Assembly (NCBI GenBank): GCA_949130485.1
Contig: OX422184.1
Location: 20,786,824-20,850,823, forward strand
Length of the DNA stretch: 64,000 nt
Direction: 5' to 3'
Source of the DNA: Agelas oroides
Lineage: Eukaryota; Porifera; Demospongiae; Agelasida; Agelasidae
Below are positions 23,525 through 36,200 of the stretch, piece by piece. The translations under genes and the position numbers were made by a program. The notes under the pieces were generated by a model. The model saw only the letters and a list, made by a program, of their open reading frames with translations. It was not told the DNA's origin and made no database searches. The first letter of the stretch is position 1, and each line of letters opens with the position of its first letter.

Positions 23525-23827
23525 TTATATTTAGGTTGAAGTATGTGTGTTTTTTCTCTCTCAAAGCAAAAGTGTTTACCCATGCATCCCTTCAACTGCA
23601 TAGTTATACAAACATTGAGATTCTAAAAATGCTTGACATGCATGAACATTTACATTTACGAGGTTACAACAGCAAAATAATATTATTGGTGAAATGTTAA
23701 CACCACTGCTTGCTCTGATTGCTAACTTGACAGTAATACACTGCACTGCATGTTTACAAATCTTGTCACACGCTGGAAATTGAAAAGCCAGCAATCACCG
23801 TGAAATTGAACCTACCACTGAGCTACC

Positions 23828-24039
23828 ACAACCAAACAACCACCAGCCCTCACAATCTTCTATATGTACTGCACAGGTGGTACTGAAATGCACACCTGGC
23901 AGCCACTCAGTATGTGGGGTTGACCAGAAAATTCTCTCCATAGTGTGGTTCTGATGGCTCATACTGAGTGGCTGTCAGGTGTGCAACTGAGGCAGTACCA
24001 CATACAGGGAGTGTGATGGCTGGTGGTTGTCTGGTTGTC
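23828..24039. mobile_element. palindromic MITE, about 210 bp
   Basis: Arms of roughly 85 bases pair: ACAACCAAACAACCACCAGC through CTGGCAGCCACTCAGTATG on the left, CATACTGAGTGGCTGTCAGG through GGCTGGTGGTTGTCTGGTTG on the right, with a loop of about 40 bases. Non-coding. Confidence 0.75.
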
Positions 24040-24984
24040 ATATAGTTTGACAAAGCACCGGTGGCTCACGTCAGCAAGTGTCCTGAGTTTGCTTTCTGGC
24101 AACTGCCAGCTTTTTACTTAAATTTTTGTTTAGCTACTACACTGCATTCTGATTTTGTACTACACTGTAGCACTGTGGAGAGTTTTGGGACTGTGAAATA
24201 TTAAGGCTTCATGTATGTGCAGGGACTGTTAAACATGCCTTATAGAGTTGGCTGTTGTCCAGCAAAGGAAACCAAGGGGAAACACTTCTCGACAAAGGTG
24301 TTTATACTGTTACTGCTTTCCATACTGAAAACCTAGACAATGTCATGGTGAAGCCATTGCCTGAATTTAGTAATCCAGCTTCCAAGAACTAGACACTATA
24401 TATTCCACATTAGGGCTATGACAGGAACAAGTGTTAAACAAGATGCCTTCTGCACCACATAAATGGAAACCAAAAAGTGAATGTGTGTCAACATTGCTAT
24501 CTTATATATTCCTTGTATAGGAGATGATTTGACACACATTGTTAAAAGATGGCTGTGTACATAGCTCACATGCAAGCACTGTTACATGTAGGTGTGAAGT
24601 CTGGTCACGGATAAAGTTTGAGAAGGGTTCGACTAACACATGCAGAAGAGGCATGTGACAATGCCTTGATTTATATATAGCTTGATGGTATTGGGTGGAT
24701 CGACCCTTGTACTAGAATTGTGAAGTTTCCATGGGTTTATCTTATCCCTATATACCCGGTGATACAGGAACATGCATGCATGCAGTGTATATAACATTAA
24801 AAGCGCATGATGGAGTGCCACTGCCTATGGTCATGGGTAAGTGCGACACTACAGTAGCTAACAGTAGTATGGGTAACATGAGTGCACGGAGTGTGTTGTT
24901 ACAGTGGTATTAGTATGCCACTGCCGGAAGACTGTGACAAAGTACATGCAAGTAACATTGGTAACATGTTTACTGCTATAGTGC

Positions 24985-25045
24985 CTACGCATTCCGGGGG
25001 TGCACCGGGATTCACTTTGTTCACCGATTCTGAGGTCAGGCACGT
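24985..25045. repeat. inverted partner of 27047-27105
   Basis: GGTGCACCGGGATTCACTTT then GTTCACCGATTCTGAGGTCA is the reverse complement, with few differences, of TGACCTCAGAGTCGGTGAAC and AAAGTGAATCCCGGGTGCGCC at 27059-27105. Flanks carry CACGTG on both sides. The pair is about 2 kb apart and could be ends of one composite element or two solo copies. The second copy lies just upstream of copy C's first exon. Confidence 0.6.
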
Positions 25046-25199
25046 GCGCTGTGATTACGTAATGCATTACTCGAGTGTACGTAAGAGGCGTGTCCGAAAC
25101 ACAGAAAAGCAAGGTGAGGGCGAAATATATGTAAAGCTAGTCTAAAATGCCCCTGCAAAGTGATAGTCTGATACGTTGAGATATAAATATGGGATCTGT

Positions 25200-25264
25200 G
25201 CCTGCCAGTGCCACACATGTATGTACAATGATTTATATAAGTTACATGTGTGCCACTGGCAGGC
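25200..25264. repeat. short palindrome (hairpin)
   Basis: GCCTGCCAGTGCCACACATG and CATGTGTGCCACTGGCAGGC are perfect complements around a loop of about 25 bases. Non-coding. Confidence 0.85.
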
Positions 25265-25808
25265 TACATACTCTTGATGACACCCCAGCTTGAAGTGCTC
25301 AAGCATCTTGGCCTTGCAAACTTTGATGACAACAGATCAGCAGAATTGAAGCGATTTTACCATTTATCGCTGTTTGGGATGATGTTCAAATGAAGTATGG
25401 CCTTAGTTTAGATCAGAAGAAGCTACATGGAAGCCACCAAATTGTTTATCAACAATGCAGAGTTTGTTGGGATTGCCATTTACTCCCCAAGGAGCTGGAA
25501 TAACTCCATGGTGGGTGTCATTAACTTTATGCCTTGGCTGATGATCACGTAAGCCAGACCAAACCAACCACAGCACAGATTGCGTTCAGTGTCATGCACA
25601 GGGAAGGGTCAGGTGGCTTCTCAGAGGGTTTGTGTGTTTGTGGAATGCACTCAGTGGAAAAGCTGATTGCTAGCTTTTGAAAGAGAATTCAAGTTTAAAA
25701 TTGGTACCTGCTCACTCTTTAGTTAAACCCACCTTTCACCAAAAAGTGTCTGACACAAGCCTAATACCTAATTGGGCTTACTCCAGATTTTTAATTAGTA
25801 ATATAATG

Positions 25809-26199
25809 TAGTCTCGCAGGCCCGACCCACTTCCGCAAAAGAAGGGAAGGGTCTGGTGAACTGCGTATACAAGCCATGTCCCACTGGAATGCAATTAGTT
25901 GGATGACGTAACCAGATATCAAATAATGCACTCTTGAATTACCTGTTGCGGAGTAAGCACGCTCCCTGATAAGTATAGTCGAAGTGTCTTTACAGTTCCT
26001 GCAGTAGTGGAAAAGATGCCCTAGCTCTCTTTCACCATTTTCAAGACTGCTATTGCTACTCAAACAGTCATGTAATGCATCATGTGACAAAATACTGCAA
26101 TGTGATTGTACCGCACTGTACAGTGTGGCTGGACACACATTTCACCAGACCCTTCCCTTTTTGCGGAAGTGGGTCTGGTTGGGTTTGGGCACGAGACTG
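25809..26199. mobile_element. TAGTCTCG-family element
   Basis: Ends TAGTCTCGCAGGCCCGACCC and GGGTTTGGGCACGAGACT, with subterminal pairing of ACTTCCGCAAAAGAAGGGAA / TTCCCTTTTTGCGGAAGT and GGGTCTGGTGAA / TTCACCAGACCC. A clear target duplication was not found. About 390 bp, non-coding. Confidence 0.75.
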
Positions 26200-26349
26200 G
26201 TAGACAACAAAATTAAGTAGCTGAGTGATTTACAGCCATCTGTCTGATTGGCCACACTCAACACACGAAAGCTCATCAAGTCACCAGACCCTTATCTGTG
26301 AACAGGAGGGAGACATGATGTCACATCATATATAGTGGCAATTAATGTA

Positions 26350-26620
26350 CTGTGACGACATTCCAAGGGCAAGAATTGTGAATTAGTGCTACAAACAAGA
26401 GTGGTTCTATGAATGAAGTGCACTGAAGCCATCTGACAGGCTAGACCTGTACATTGCTAGTTTAATGGTCGGTTGTTCATGAGAAGCAATTTTGTCTAGC
26501 CAGGCGGCTTCAGTTTTGTTGAAAAATCCATGTGCCCACATTGACTTCGTCCATAGAGCACTAGTTGTAGCTTGTATTCATGGTTGTTGCTCTTGGAATA
26601 TCGTACAGCACATTGTCAAT
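26350..26620. repeat. dispersed repeat, copy 2
   Basis: Partner of 620-935, sharing ACATTCCAAGG, TCTAGCCAGG-GGCTTCAG and GTTGAAAAATCC-TGTGCCCA blocks in the same order and orientation. Confidence 0.45.
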
Positions 26621-27232
26621 GCCACATGATCCCCATGGGCCAGTGTGGCAGTGCGTATTATGTGATTGCTGAATGCTAGGAATTTCATTCTCACTAATCC
26701 ATTAATGTGATGTTTACTATTCCCATTGTTCTCTTTACATGCAAATCACAAAGTTTCTGAGACTGTCACAGATCTCTACCAAATTTGCAGACACAGTAGC
26801 ACTTTGCTTATGTCACTGTTCTCATCTTCAGCTAGATAATAAAATTTTGCATGATTTCATTTCAGTGAATCTTGTGTATATTTTACTTTATCAGAGAGTT
26901 CAGTACTTTTCTTCTACATTGGCTGTGATTTCCATTTGTTTTAGCTTGCATGAAGACTTCATTCTGCAAAGCTAAACCCTACATATTGGCATGCGTAGCC
27001 TGTACGCTGCCCGTAAGTTCGGTTCGGCATATTCTGTCACGTGGTAATCATGTGCCTTCTGACCTCAGAGTCGGTGAACAAAGTGAATCCCGGGTGCGCC
27101 GGATGTTGCGGTCATCCTGTAACCCCCTAGCTGCATTTATAGGGTACACAAGCAATATACGCTCAAAGCCGGCCCCAGTTTGTGTGTATAGTAAGTCGCT
27201 GACTCTCTTGGCTGTGTGGCCGATTGTTAACG

Positions 27233-30200
27233 ATGCGCTTTTTCGAAGGTTGGGCTCGCAAGGTAAGTATACTAAAGTGTAAGCCATACTGCGGTACCAA
27301 CGTAACCGTGTGAAATTATAATTTGTTCAACTGCATACGCGCATGCATCCGCGTGCGTTCTGACGAGTACAGGGTGGCCAGTATGACACTTTAAAATTTA
27401 ATTAGTTTGTTGAGACGATTAGTTTCTCATCGCCTGTCCGCATGGACGTTATGCGCTGGAATTCATCACTATATTATTTGTTCGCGCATAGCAATGGCGT
27501 CACTACTGCAGTATCTGTATATGAAATGTATCAGAAAGTTGTTGAAAATGCAACCCCAAACATGCAATTTTCAAATAATGGAATATGATTTGTAAACCGT
27601 CTCATTTTAATACTAAAACAGGGTGCTAAAAACCCTGAAAATCCTTGGGGAATGGTTTGAAAAATTCATGATTACCGTTGTAATACCATTACCATTGGAG
27701 TAATGTTGGAAAATGATGTGAATGTGTTGTGAAATGTCTGCAAATTTTGTTTGAAATACATTGTGAAAAGTTTATGATAGCTGTTTGAAATGTTGTCATT
27801 GCATTTGGACATGGTAGGATTATTGTTCAACTAATCTATTAAACGTGTGTGAATTTTGTTCAAATTTTCATCTGAAAAGAATTAGAAATAATATCATAAT
27901 AAAAGTGTATGAAAAATGTGATTACATAATTGTCATAACTCAACGTATAAAAAAATGTGATTACAAACAATAACTCAACAGTAGTCTCATGCCCAGACCC
28001 CTTTCAGAGAGATTGAGAAGGGTCTGGCAACACGCCTTACAATGCCGTGTCCACACAGACTGTAGTGTGCGCAACCATTCAGACTGCAGAGTTCAGTTAC
28101 GTCACATTAATCACTACATGATGAAATCTATGCGCAAGTTGGTGCTGTGCCATTTGACAAAGGTCTGATGTTGCTAAGAGAAAGAATGAGGTCTAAAAGT
28201 TGTTGCTGAAGCAAAGGGAGGTATAGCAGAAACTTTCGCTTCTGAGAAAGATCTATTCGTCAGCCTTCCGACCAGCTACGGTAACAACTTTTGCTATGGT
28301 TGCATTTCTATACACTGTAAAAAGGTTTAGGTTACTTCAACCATACTTTGGTCACCTCAGCTGCATTCCTATTGTGTGCGTGACACATAAAGTTCAAGAA
28401 ATGCTAGTTGAGAAGCTTCTCCCATTTTGTTAAATTAGTTTCTCCTTTCAGAAAGCCAGCCAAAGCCAAATCAGCATTTCAGATGAGGTTTGTTGTTCCT
28501 TTGATCTTATTCATCTACTCTTGGAGAGTTCATTGGTTGCATGCATGGTTGTGGTAGAAATGCCAGGAATGTAGCCAAATAGGTCTTCTGAAAAAGAGAT
28601 TAGCTAATGTAATTAAAGAAGAAGCTCCTCAATGAACTTTCAAGAAAACCTATTTGGTAGCATTCCTTGGTCACTGATGCAACTGAGACAACCTAAAAGT
28701 GTGGTTGAAGTAACCCAAGTGTTTTTGCAGTGACAGCATACATATTGCTGAGAGGAGTTTCCCTGGCTTGAGCGGCAAGAAACGTGTTTTATGCATACAC
28801 TCTGTGGTCTAGCACACCGCTCTGTTCCTACAATAGCGAGTAAATGTTTGGACAGTAACATGTATGTAGTTCTAACACTTTTGGCTCCACGATCTCTTGC
28901 CAAGCAGCAATGTATACATTGCTTGCTGATGCACCATGGCAGCACTCTTCGCTCATGGGCTAGGCTAGTGCCTCACCGCCACAGTCACAAACAACTTAAT
29001 TTGCTAATGAACCAATCACATAAGCCATTACCCCTTCTCGACTTTTTCCGAAAGGGGTCTGGGCGCGAGACTAAACTCAAAAGATGTATGATTACATACC
29101 ATAACTCAACTGTATGATGAAGCATCTGTAGTCTCTTGGCTAGGCTCGAATAGAGCAAGTACAGGACTCTTGCTGATCTCATCCTTGACTTCTGTGAATG
29201 CTTTCCGTTGTGGTTTCTCCCAACACCACTGGTTCTTGCCGAGAGGTTGTCAGCAAGGTGCATGGAAGACTTCCCAAACAGGTTGGTCACGTCTCGTCTC
29301 CTACGCATGTTGGCAGAGACAAGATGGAAGACACTCAGTTCAGATCTGGCTGGCTTCTTGGGATCTGCTATTGATATGTATCCCAAAATCCCAGTGCTTC
29401 GACAGGCGGTACAAGAAATCGTCAACAGGCTCGCCCTCTTCTTGTCTCCGTCTATTGATTCACGCTCTTTCGAAGATAAATATTATGTTTCATAAAATAT
29501 CCCTGGAGTTTGTCGAGAACAAGTTTCCTTTTCGCTCAGGAGCAGAGGAGGTTGGAAGCTGGTAATTAGTGAAGTAGCAATCATTGCTACGCGAATGACG
29601 TAATCATATGGGCTGCTATACAGGCCCATAGTGAAAGGTGAAATCGATTTACGCAAACAGCTCTCGTTTGTTTGGGACGAAACTTGCTCAGTGGATACTG
29701 CCAGGTGAGCTCTAGATCGACAGCTATGGCATTTTATGGCGCGCAAAATCTTCCACGGGGATTCCCAAGGAAACACTCAAATACTTCGCGTATCAGGAAG
29801 AGCTATAGCGGTCGATCTAGAGCTCACCTGGCAGCATCTACTGAGTGAGTTTCGTCCCAAACAAACGAGAGCTGTATGTGTAAATTGATTTCACCTTTCA
29901 CTATGGGCCTCTATGGCAGCCCGTATGATTATGTCATTCACGTAGCTACTTCGCGCGTACCACTAATTACCAGCTTCCAACCTCCTCTGGCTCAGGAGGG
30001 AAAGAACTTGGAAAGCGGCCATCTTGTTTCTTCGTGGTTTACTCTTCCAGGCTCTGCCGAGTTTCGTATCTCTCAGAAGGCATTCGTCCCACGCTCTGGG
30101 TAGTCTCGCGAGCCGTATTTTTCTTCATTTCCGGTGGGAGGTGCGAGAGGGAGCTTCACGTGGACATCCGCACTAATGCATGAGGTTCAAATCTGATTGG

Positions 30201-33200
30201 TCCGTTTTAAATTGAGCACATGACTTCCTGCATGCCAACCCGTATACTACTCGCTTACGATGGCATTCTACGATACTGACTTTGCTTTGGACTTTATACT
30301 CTACAGGCGCATGACGGGGACCTCGCGAGTGCAAGAACAGCGTCAAGACGACTTGCTATTGAATTCTCAAGTCGCCGGAAGCCGCGTCTGTGGCCGCTCT
30401 TCCAGTAGGTGAAATTACAGACCGCGTCCACTCTTTTTTCAACGTGTGCTAGCGGGATCGTTCTGAATGAGCTCTCTGTCGCGACAGTTTGCCAGTGTGG
30501 GCACAAGCTTCACAAAACAGTAACACGTTACACATAGCTGGATAAATGTTTTAATATGCATACCATGCGCGTGACCTGCAGCAATTATTACATTCCTGCG
30601 GGGCACGGGAAGCTGGCCAGAGTGTCCAGACGTATTTTTCTCTCCCTCTCGCTCCTCCCACCGGAAATAAAGAAAAATACGGCTGGCTCGCGAGACTACG
30701 CTCTGGGATGGGTTGCCACCATGTAGTAGTAGGATTGCTAAGGATCATGAACAGTCACTGAGATACATGAACTCGTGTACACGGACAAGTTTAAACAGCA
30801 CGCATGCGCACGGATAATAATGATGATGTCATTTCAGTGTCATGAGCTGTTGAAACTAAAATCCAATATTAATTTGAACGTTTGAAAATATCTTAAATGC
30901 TCAACTGCAATTCCAACATTCTTCAGATACATCTGAAATACATAAATGCACATCTGAAATTTTTAGACATATTTTGAATGCTCAACTAGAATTCCAAATA
31001 CATCTGAAATACATAGACGCACATCTGAATTGATCAGTTGCTGCACTACAAATTTCAGACATATTTTCAACCTACAGATATTATTTCCAATAATATCCAA
31101 TGTATCTGAAAATTTTAGATGCTAAACGTAACACCGTCGATGAAAAGGTGCTCCAGTTCAGATACTTTTCTCACAACACGGTCTCTGTTGAGATCATTTT
31201 TTAACAAAAGTACTACAACTTTCAGACATTTTGTTGCAGTAGCGCGTTGAACAAACAAAAGATACTAAAGGTGCAACGATGAAGGTAACGCTAACAAACG
31301 TCTTCTCTGTTTACTGCACAGTATCCATAAGCACCCTTCTACAGCGTATAATGAGCGCTGATCCTCCTAGCATCACGTTTGTCGACTTCTTTCGTGAGAA
31401 ATATCTGCCAACTATGGATAATGCTAATACCTGACTGCACGCATTCTGTGCAAGCCATGCAACACCGATAAGAAACTAAAAATAAACAAATTGGAGGTTA
31501 TTCTTTTTGCAACGCATCATTGTTACTGTAGTAACCAATGTTAACTTTATAATAGCGTATAGTACACGTTTGGCTGATGGTTTGCTAGGAAATGAGGCTA
31601 GCCCTGCGCTGGGTATGAGACTAGCTCTGGGGACAAACCGATGGGGACTGCAGGTATGTATACGGTAAGCGGGTGTATACGGAGTTGCACTGACATGCAC
31701 CCGCAAGTTAGCAAGTGCTCAGCCGGAAACGCATTCCACTTTTTCTATGAGTGTAAAGATTGCATGTTCCTATCTGTACACCGGTTGAAACTGAGTGCCA
31801 ATTACATTCTGCAGGCTGTTGTACCTTTGCTCTGCATCTCTGCTGTTGGTTGGTTGGTGTATCTGGTGGGATTGAGCCTGATCCAATCCAGGTGATCTAG
31901 AAATAAGTATGCATGGAAAATTATCTATGTAAGAAAATAAGCCGTAGTGTAAAAAGATGTAGAGATAGGGCTTTTTACATTTACCTTCACTTTTATATCG
32001 TCCCTACCTTCTTTTTGGTGTGCCATCCCTACGTTGTTTTACAATTATTTTCTTTAACTACAACCCCAGAAATTACAGCATTGACAGTTTAGTAGTGGTT
32101 CCAAGCATGTATAAATAATTATGTGTAACATTGCCAGCTAGAACCTGATGAAGGGTCAGCTACCTCCGTACACCCTTTGTGAAGCCGATTTCCTGATTGA
32201 TGATCACATGACAACTGACCAGCACAGAAAACTGTACTGGCAACTGATCATCCTAGCTTTACTAAAGGCAGCTGTGAGTAGGCTATTTTTAGTGTAGCTA
32301 TAAGCACGCAGCTGAATGCAGCACCTTACCTACGTGGTGTGTATGGCATAATTATCCCTTACGAGGGAGACTGTGCCAGCCTGGCTAGCCTGGTACCCAG
32401 GCTCTTCCCCACCCACCAAGAGCCTGGGTACGAGGCTAAGCGCTGGCCAACTCACGATTTCGCTAGCCTCGTTCCCAGCCCATTCCCGCCTCCAGTTTTT
32501 GATCGCTTGCAGTACATGTACAAAAACGGAGGGGAAAGGCCTGGGAGAAAGAGTCACGTGCGTGACGTCAGGTAGACGTGAGGGTAGACGTGAGGGGGGC
32601 GGTGCCCGATCGTTGTAATTCACAAACTTTGCCGCGGTTGATAAGCCTCGAGTCTACCAAACAACGAGCTGTATTGACGCTGTCTTTCGAATGTTACAGT
32701 CTCAAGTTCTTGAACAAGATATTACAAGATGGACCTCGAGATCCTTCGTTGGGCACCGCCCCCCTCATGTCTACCCTCACGTCTACCAACGATTTCACCT
32801 GTCGCTCGCAGACCAATGACTGTGGTCTTTGGTCTGGGAACGAGACTATGTTTGCACATGCGTACAAAATTAGAAAATGGCGTCCTACACAACGTAAAGC
32901 AGCCGAGCAGTGCTGTGAACAGCTTTATTGACCAGGGTGAATTTGAAGCTACGAAGACGCTGAGAGTTGTAGAGCTTCGCGCAGTGATAAGCAGACATCA
33001 GTCTCGAGTGTACCAAATAACGAGCTGTACTAACGCTCTCTTGCAAAGGTTTCAGCCTCCAGTCCTTTCAAGGAGGCGTGTCAAAATTAATTGTACAGCC
33101 CGCATGTTCTCAAGTTTCCGTTCATTATGCCATAGATAATACTGTATTATCTATGATTATGCATACGTTTATTCATCACGTGAACAACTTAACGACCACA

Positions 33201-36200
33201 TGCTTGCCCACCGCTGTGTGTTCGATGACTGATTTCGAATGGCCGGCTCAATTGTAAACGTTTGCGTTTACTCTGTATCAACCAAATGTAGCTACGGTGG
33301 TGCTACCGTGGACGATCATTTCCGTGGCAGATGAAGAGCATTCGTTCATCGATTTCTTCGTGTCTAACATCACACCCCACCTACCCGGTAGTCTCGTGCC
33401 CAGACTACTTTTCGCCTAGCGGGAAAATAGTCTGGTGAACTGCCTATACCATTTGGTTCCAAACTTCCATGACGTCACGTCAGCTGGATTGTGATTTCAA
33501 AAACCCTCTAGTAAACAGCGAACTCCAAGACAGCCTACTTGTACTCCTTTCGAAACATATAATAGCCTAGTCTATACGTGGCAGCTAGGGTTGTCCGATC
33601 AACGTCCATTTCGCTGGTAAATCGTTGGTACGCAATGTGGAATGCAATCTTCGATGACGTCAAGCGTTAAATTAGAAAAGAACAATGCGCCAGCATTCCG
33701 GCGCACTTGAACAATCATGGAATAGGCAGTTCACCAAACCCATTTTTCCGGCGGGCACGAAAAATGCGGTCTGGGAACGAGACTACCTAGCTGGCGAATC
33801 CGCTCTATTGGGATTGTCTGGACAGGGTGGATTTGGGGCTGCATGTTTGCTAGGTAGTTGGAAATTTTGGGCGCTATTTGAAGTATACAGTCACTGTGCG
33901 AGGCGCTGACATGGACGCCGGTCATGCTGGTTTGGTGAGGGGCAATGTTTTTGAGATTCTCATGAGTTCAGCGCGCGCACTGCAGTCTACCAAGAGTTTG
34001 CCTGATTCAGTGCAGGAGAAAAACAAGAAGGACAAGCTGTACAATGATTTGCTGCTGATGTATCGCTCATGCTGCTGCTGATGCTGGCGCATTGTTCTTT
34101 TCTAATCTTACCCAACTCTCCCCTTCTTATCAACAACTGCTGTCTAGAGAGAGTCAATTCCTACACTCTGAACTGGTCTACCCACATTTCTGAAATCTGT
34201 ACAAGGGCTAGGTGACAGGCCGGCATCATCTATCGCAAGTTTTGTGGCCAGACAAGCAACTCAACCCTGTTGCAACTCTATCTAACATTTGTTCAACCAC
34301 ACCTTGAATATGCAGCTTCGGTTTGGGATCCCCAACAACAAGGCCTCTCTGACTCACTGGAGAGAGTACAGAAATTTGCGCTCAGGATGTGTATGAGGGA
34401 TTGGAATGCTGACTATGCCACACTATTGCAGTCTAGTAATCTGCCCATTCTAGCAAGCAGAAGGCGTTACCTAAAGCTGTGCATTCAAGAATGTGAGGAG
34501 TGTAACTTGTGGAGACTCATTTGCTCGAAGCACAAGCTGAATCACTCCCAACGCACTCAGCTGCAACGGGTCCTCTCCTTAAACCTTGGGGATACCTTTA
34601 AAAGATGTAGAAATCCGAGACCATTTGTGTGGAGACCCCATTGAAAAATTGTATTATTCCACAGGATTCAAACCCATCTGTTTATATTGTGCCAAAGATC
34701 AGCCATTTACATGTGCTGATCAGTATCCTCAGTGTCCTGACTGTTCTCTTAAGCCTACTGAGAAAAGTGATCTGTTTACATGATGTTGTGATAGCACTGA
34801 CAGTGTTGTAATTGCAAAACTTTTTACACCCTCTTTGCTCTGAGTCTCTGGTAATGAATAATGAATAGTGAACCACCTGCCCGCATGTTCTCAAGTTTCC
34901 AGTGTAGCAGGAAACAATTAATCAACTTGGATTGGCCTAACGTTCTAGTGTTCTGGAGAATCCTGGTGATGCTGTACGTACCCCATTAATTAGATAAGTT
35001 GGACCTGACAAGATAGTTCATAAAACTGCATAGCTACTCTTGCACTGTTATATCCAATGCGATTGTTTTTGTCTCTGTTTACATACAGCACTTCAAATGA
35101 CTTGAGTACAAGTACAACTTCAAGTTCTACATTAGTAACAACACCTCTCTGGTTGTTCCTTGCCAGTGGAGTTCCGTTGTACATTCTCAGCCTTGTGTAC
35201 CTGCTGACTGGAAACTCTGTTGTAGGGCTGGCTGTATCCACATCATATGAATAGCTGTTGTCTTATGTTAGAATACACGAAATGGTGTAAAGTACGTACC
35301 CAATTGCTAAAGGTCTTTGCGTGTAACTCAGTTTAAGCATTCAGCAGACATGATCACTGTGTGCTAGGAAGGCTGTTATTAACCAGAAATTTTGGGTAAA
35401 TTACTATGGGATGACATAGAGTAGCTAGATATATATGTTTTTGCAGTGATTAGCAGTATAGCTAACACCCAGCAATCTGTTAAATCCATGTATATACATA
35501 TCTGCTAAACGTAATTATAGAACTGTATGCAGTAAGCGTTAATTGGACACTTTATATTGTAGCTACTAGCCCCCAAATTTTGTGGAAGGAAATTTATTAC
35601 AGAAAGTCATGATGAAATATTACACTACACATACCGTATCTATCTTGCATTTTTCTTACATGACTGATATTCAGGCAAACTTATTCAACATTGTTTTCCT
35701 TGTGGGTGGTGGGATAACTGTATGGTCTACTGGTGCCACATTGGCTATACTCAACAGAGAGTTCAGCTATTATTCGAGTCAGTCTTTGACTCAGTCTCCA
35801 GGTTACAGTTACATTGCAACAACTTTTGCTGGAAGTCTAATTGCAATGTTGTTTCTGGTAAGATGGTACATGAGCTACATTTACTCTTTCATAGAAAATC
35901 GTTACTGTTTTAAATGTAAGTATACTATAGCTGTTGTCAAATGATTAGCAAAATTATTATATCGAGTAAAGTAATTATTATATGATTAACTATAACCATT
36001 CGAGTAAAGCTCTTATAACATCATCTTAGCTCACGGTCAGTTACAGTCAGGTTCTAGCTCAACAGAGCAGGCTCAATCTTAAATCTCACTCTGCAGGGTA
36101 TCTCAATGCTCCTGTGGCCATTCTTCATCATCAACACACCTGACTGTTGCATGAGCCTAACAGAGCAGGACAGGGTAGCCTTTGATAGGCGAAACCCACA

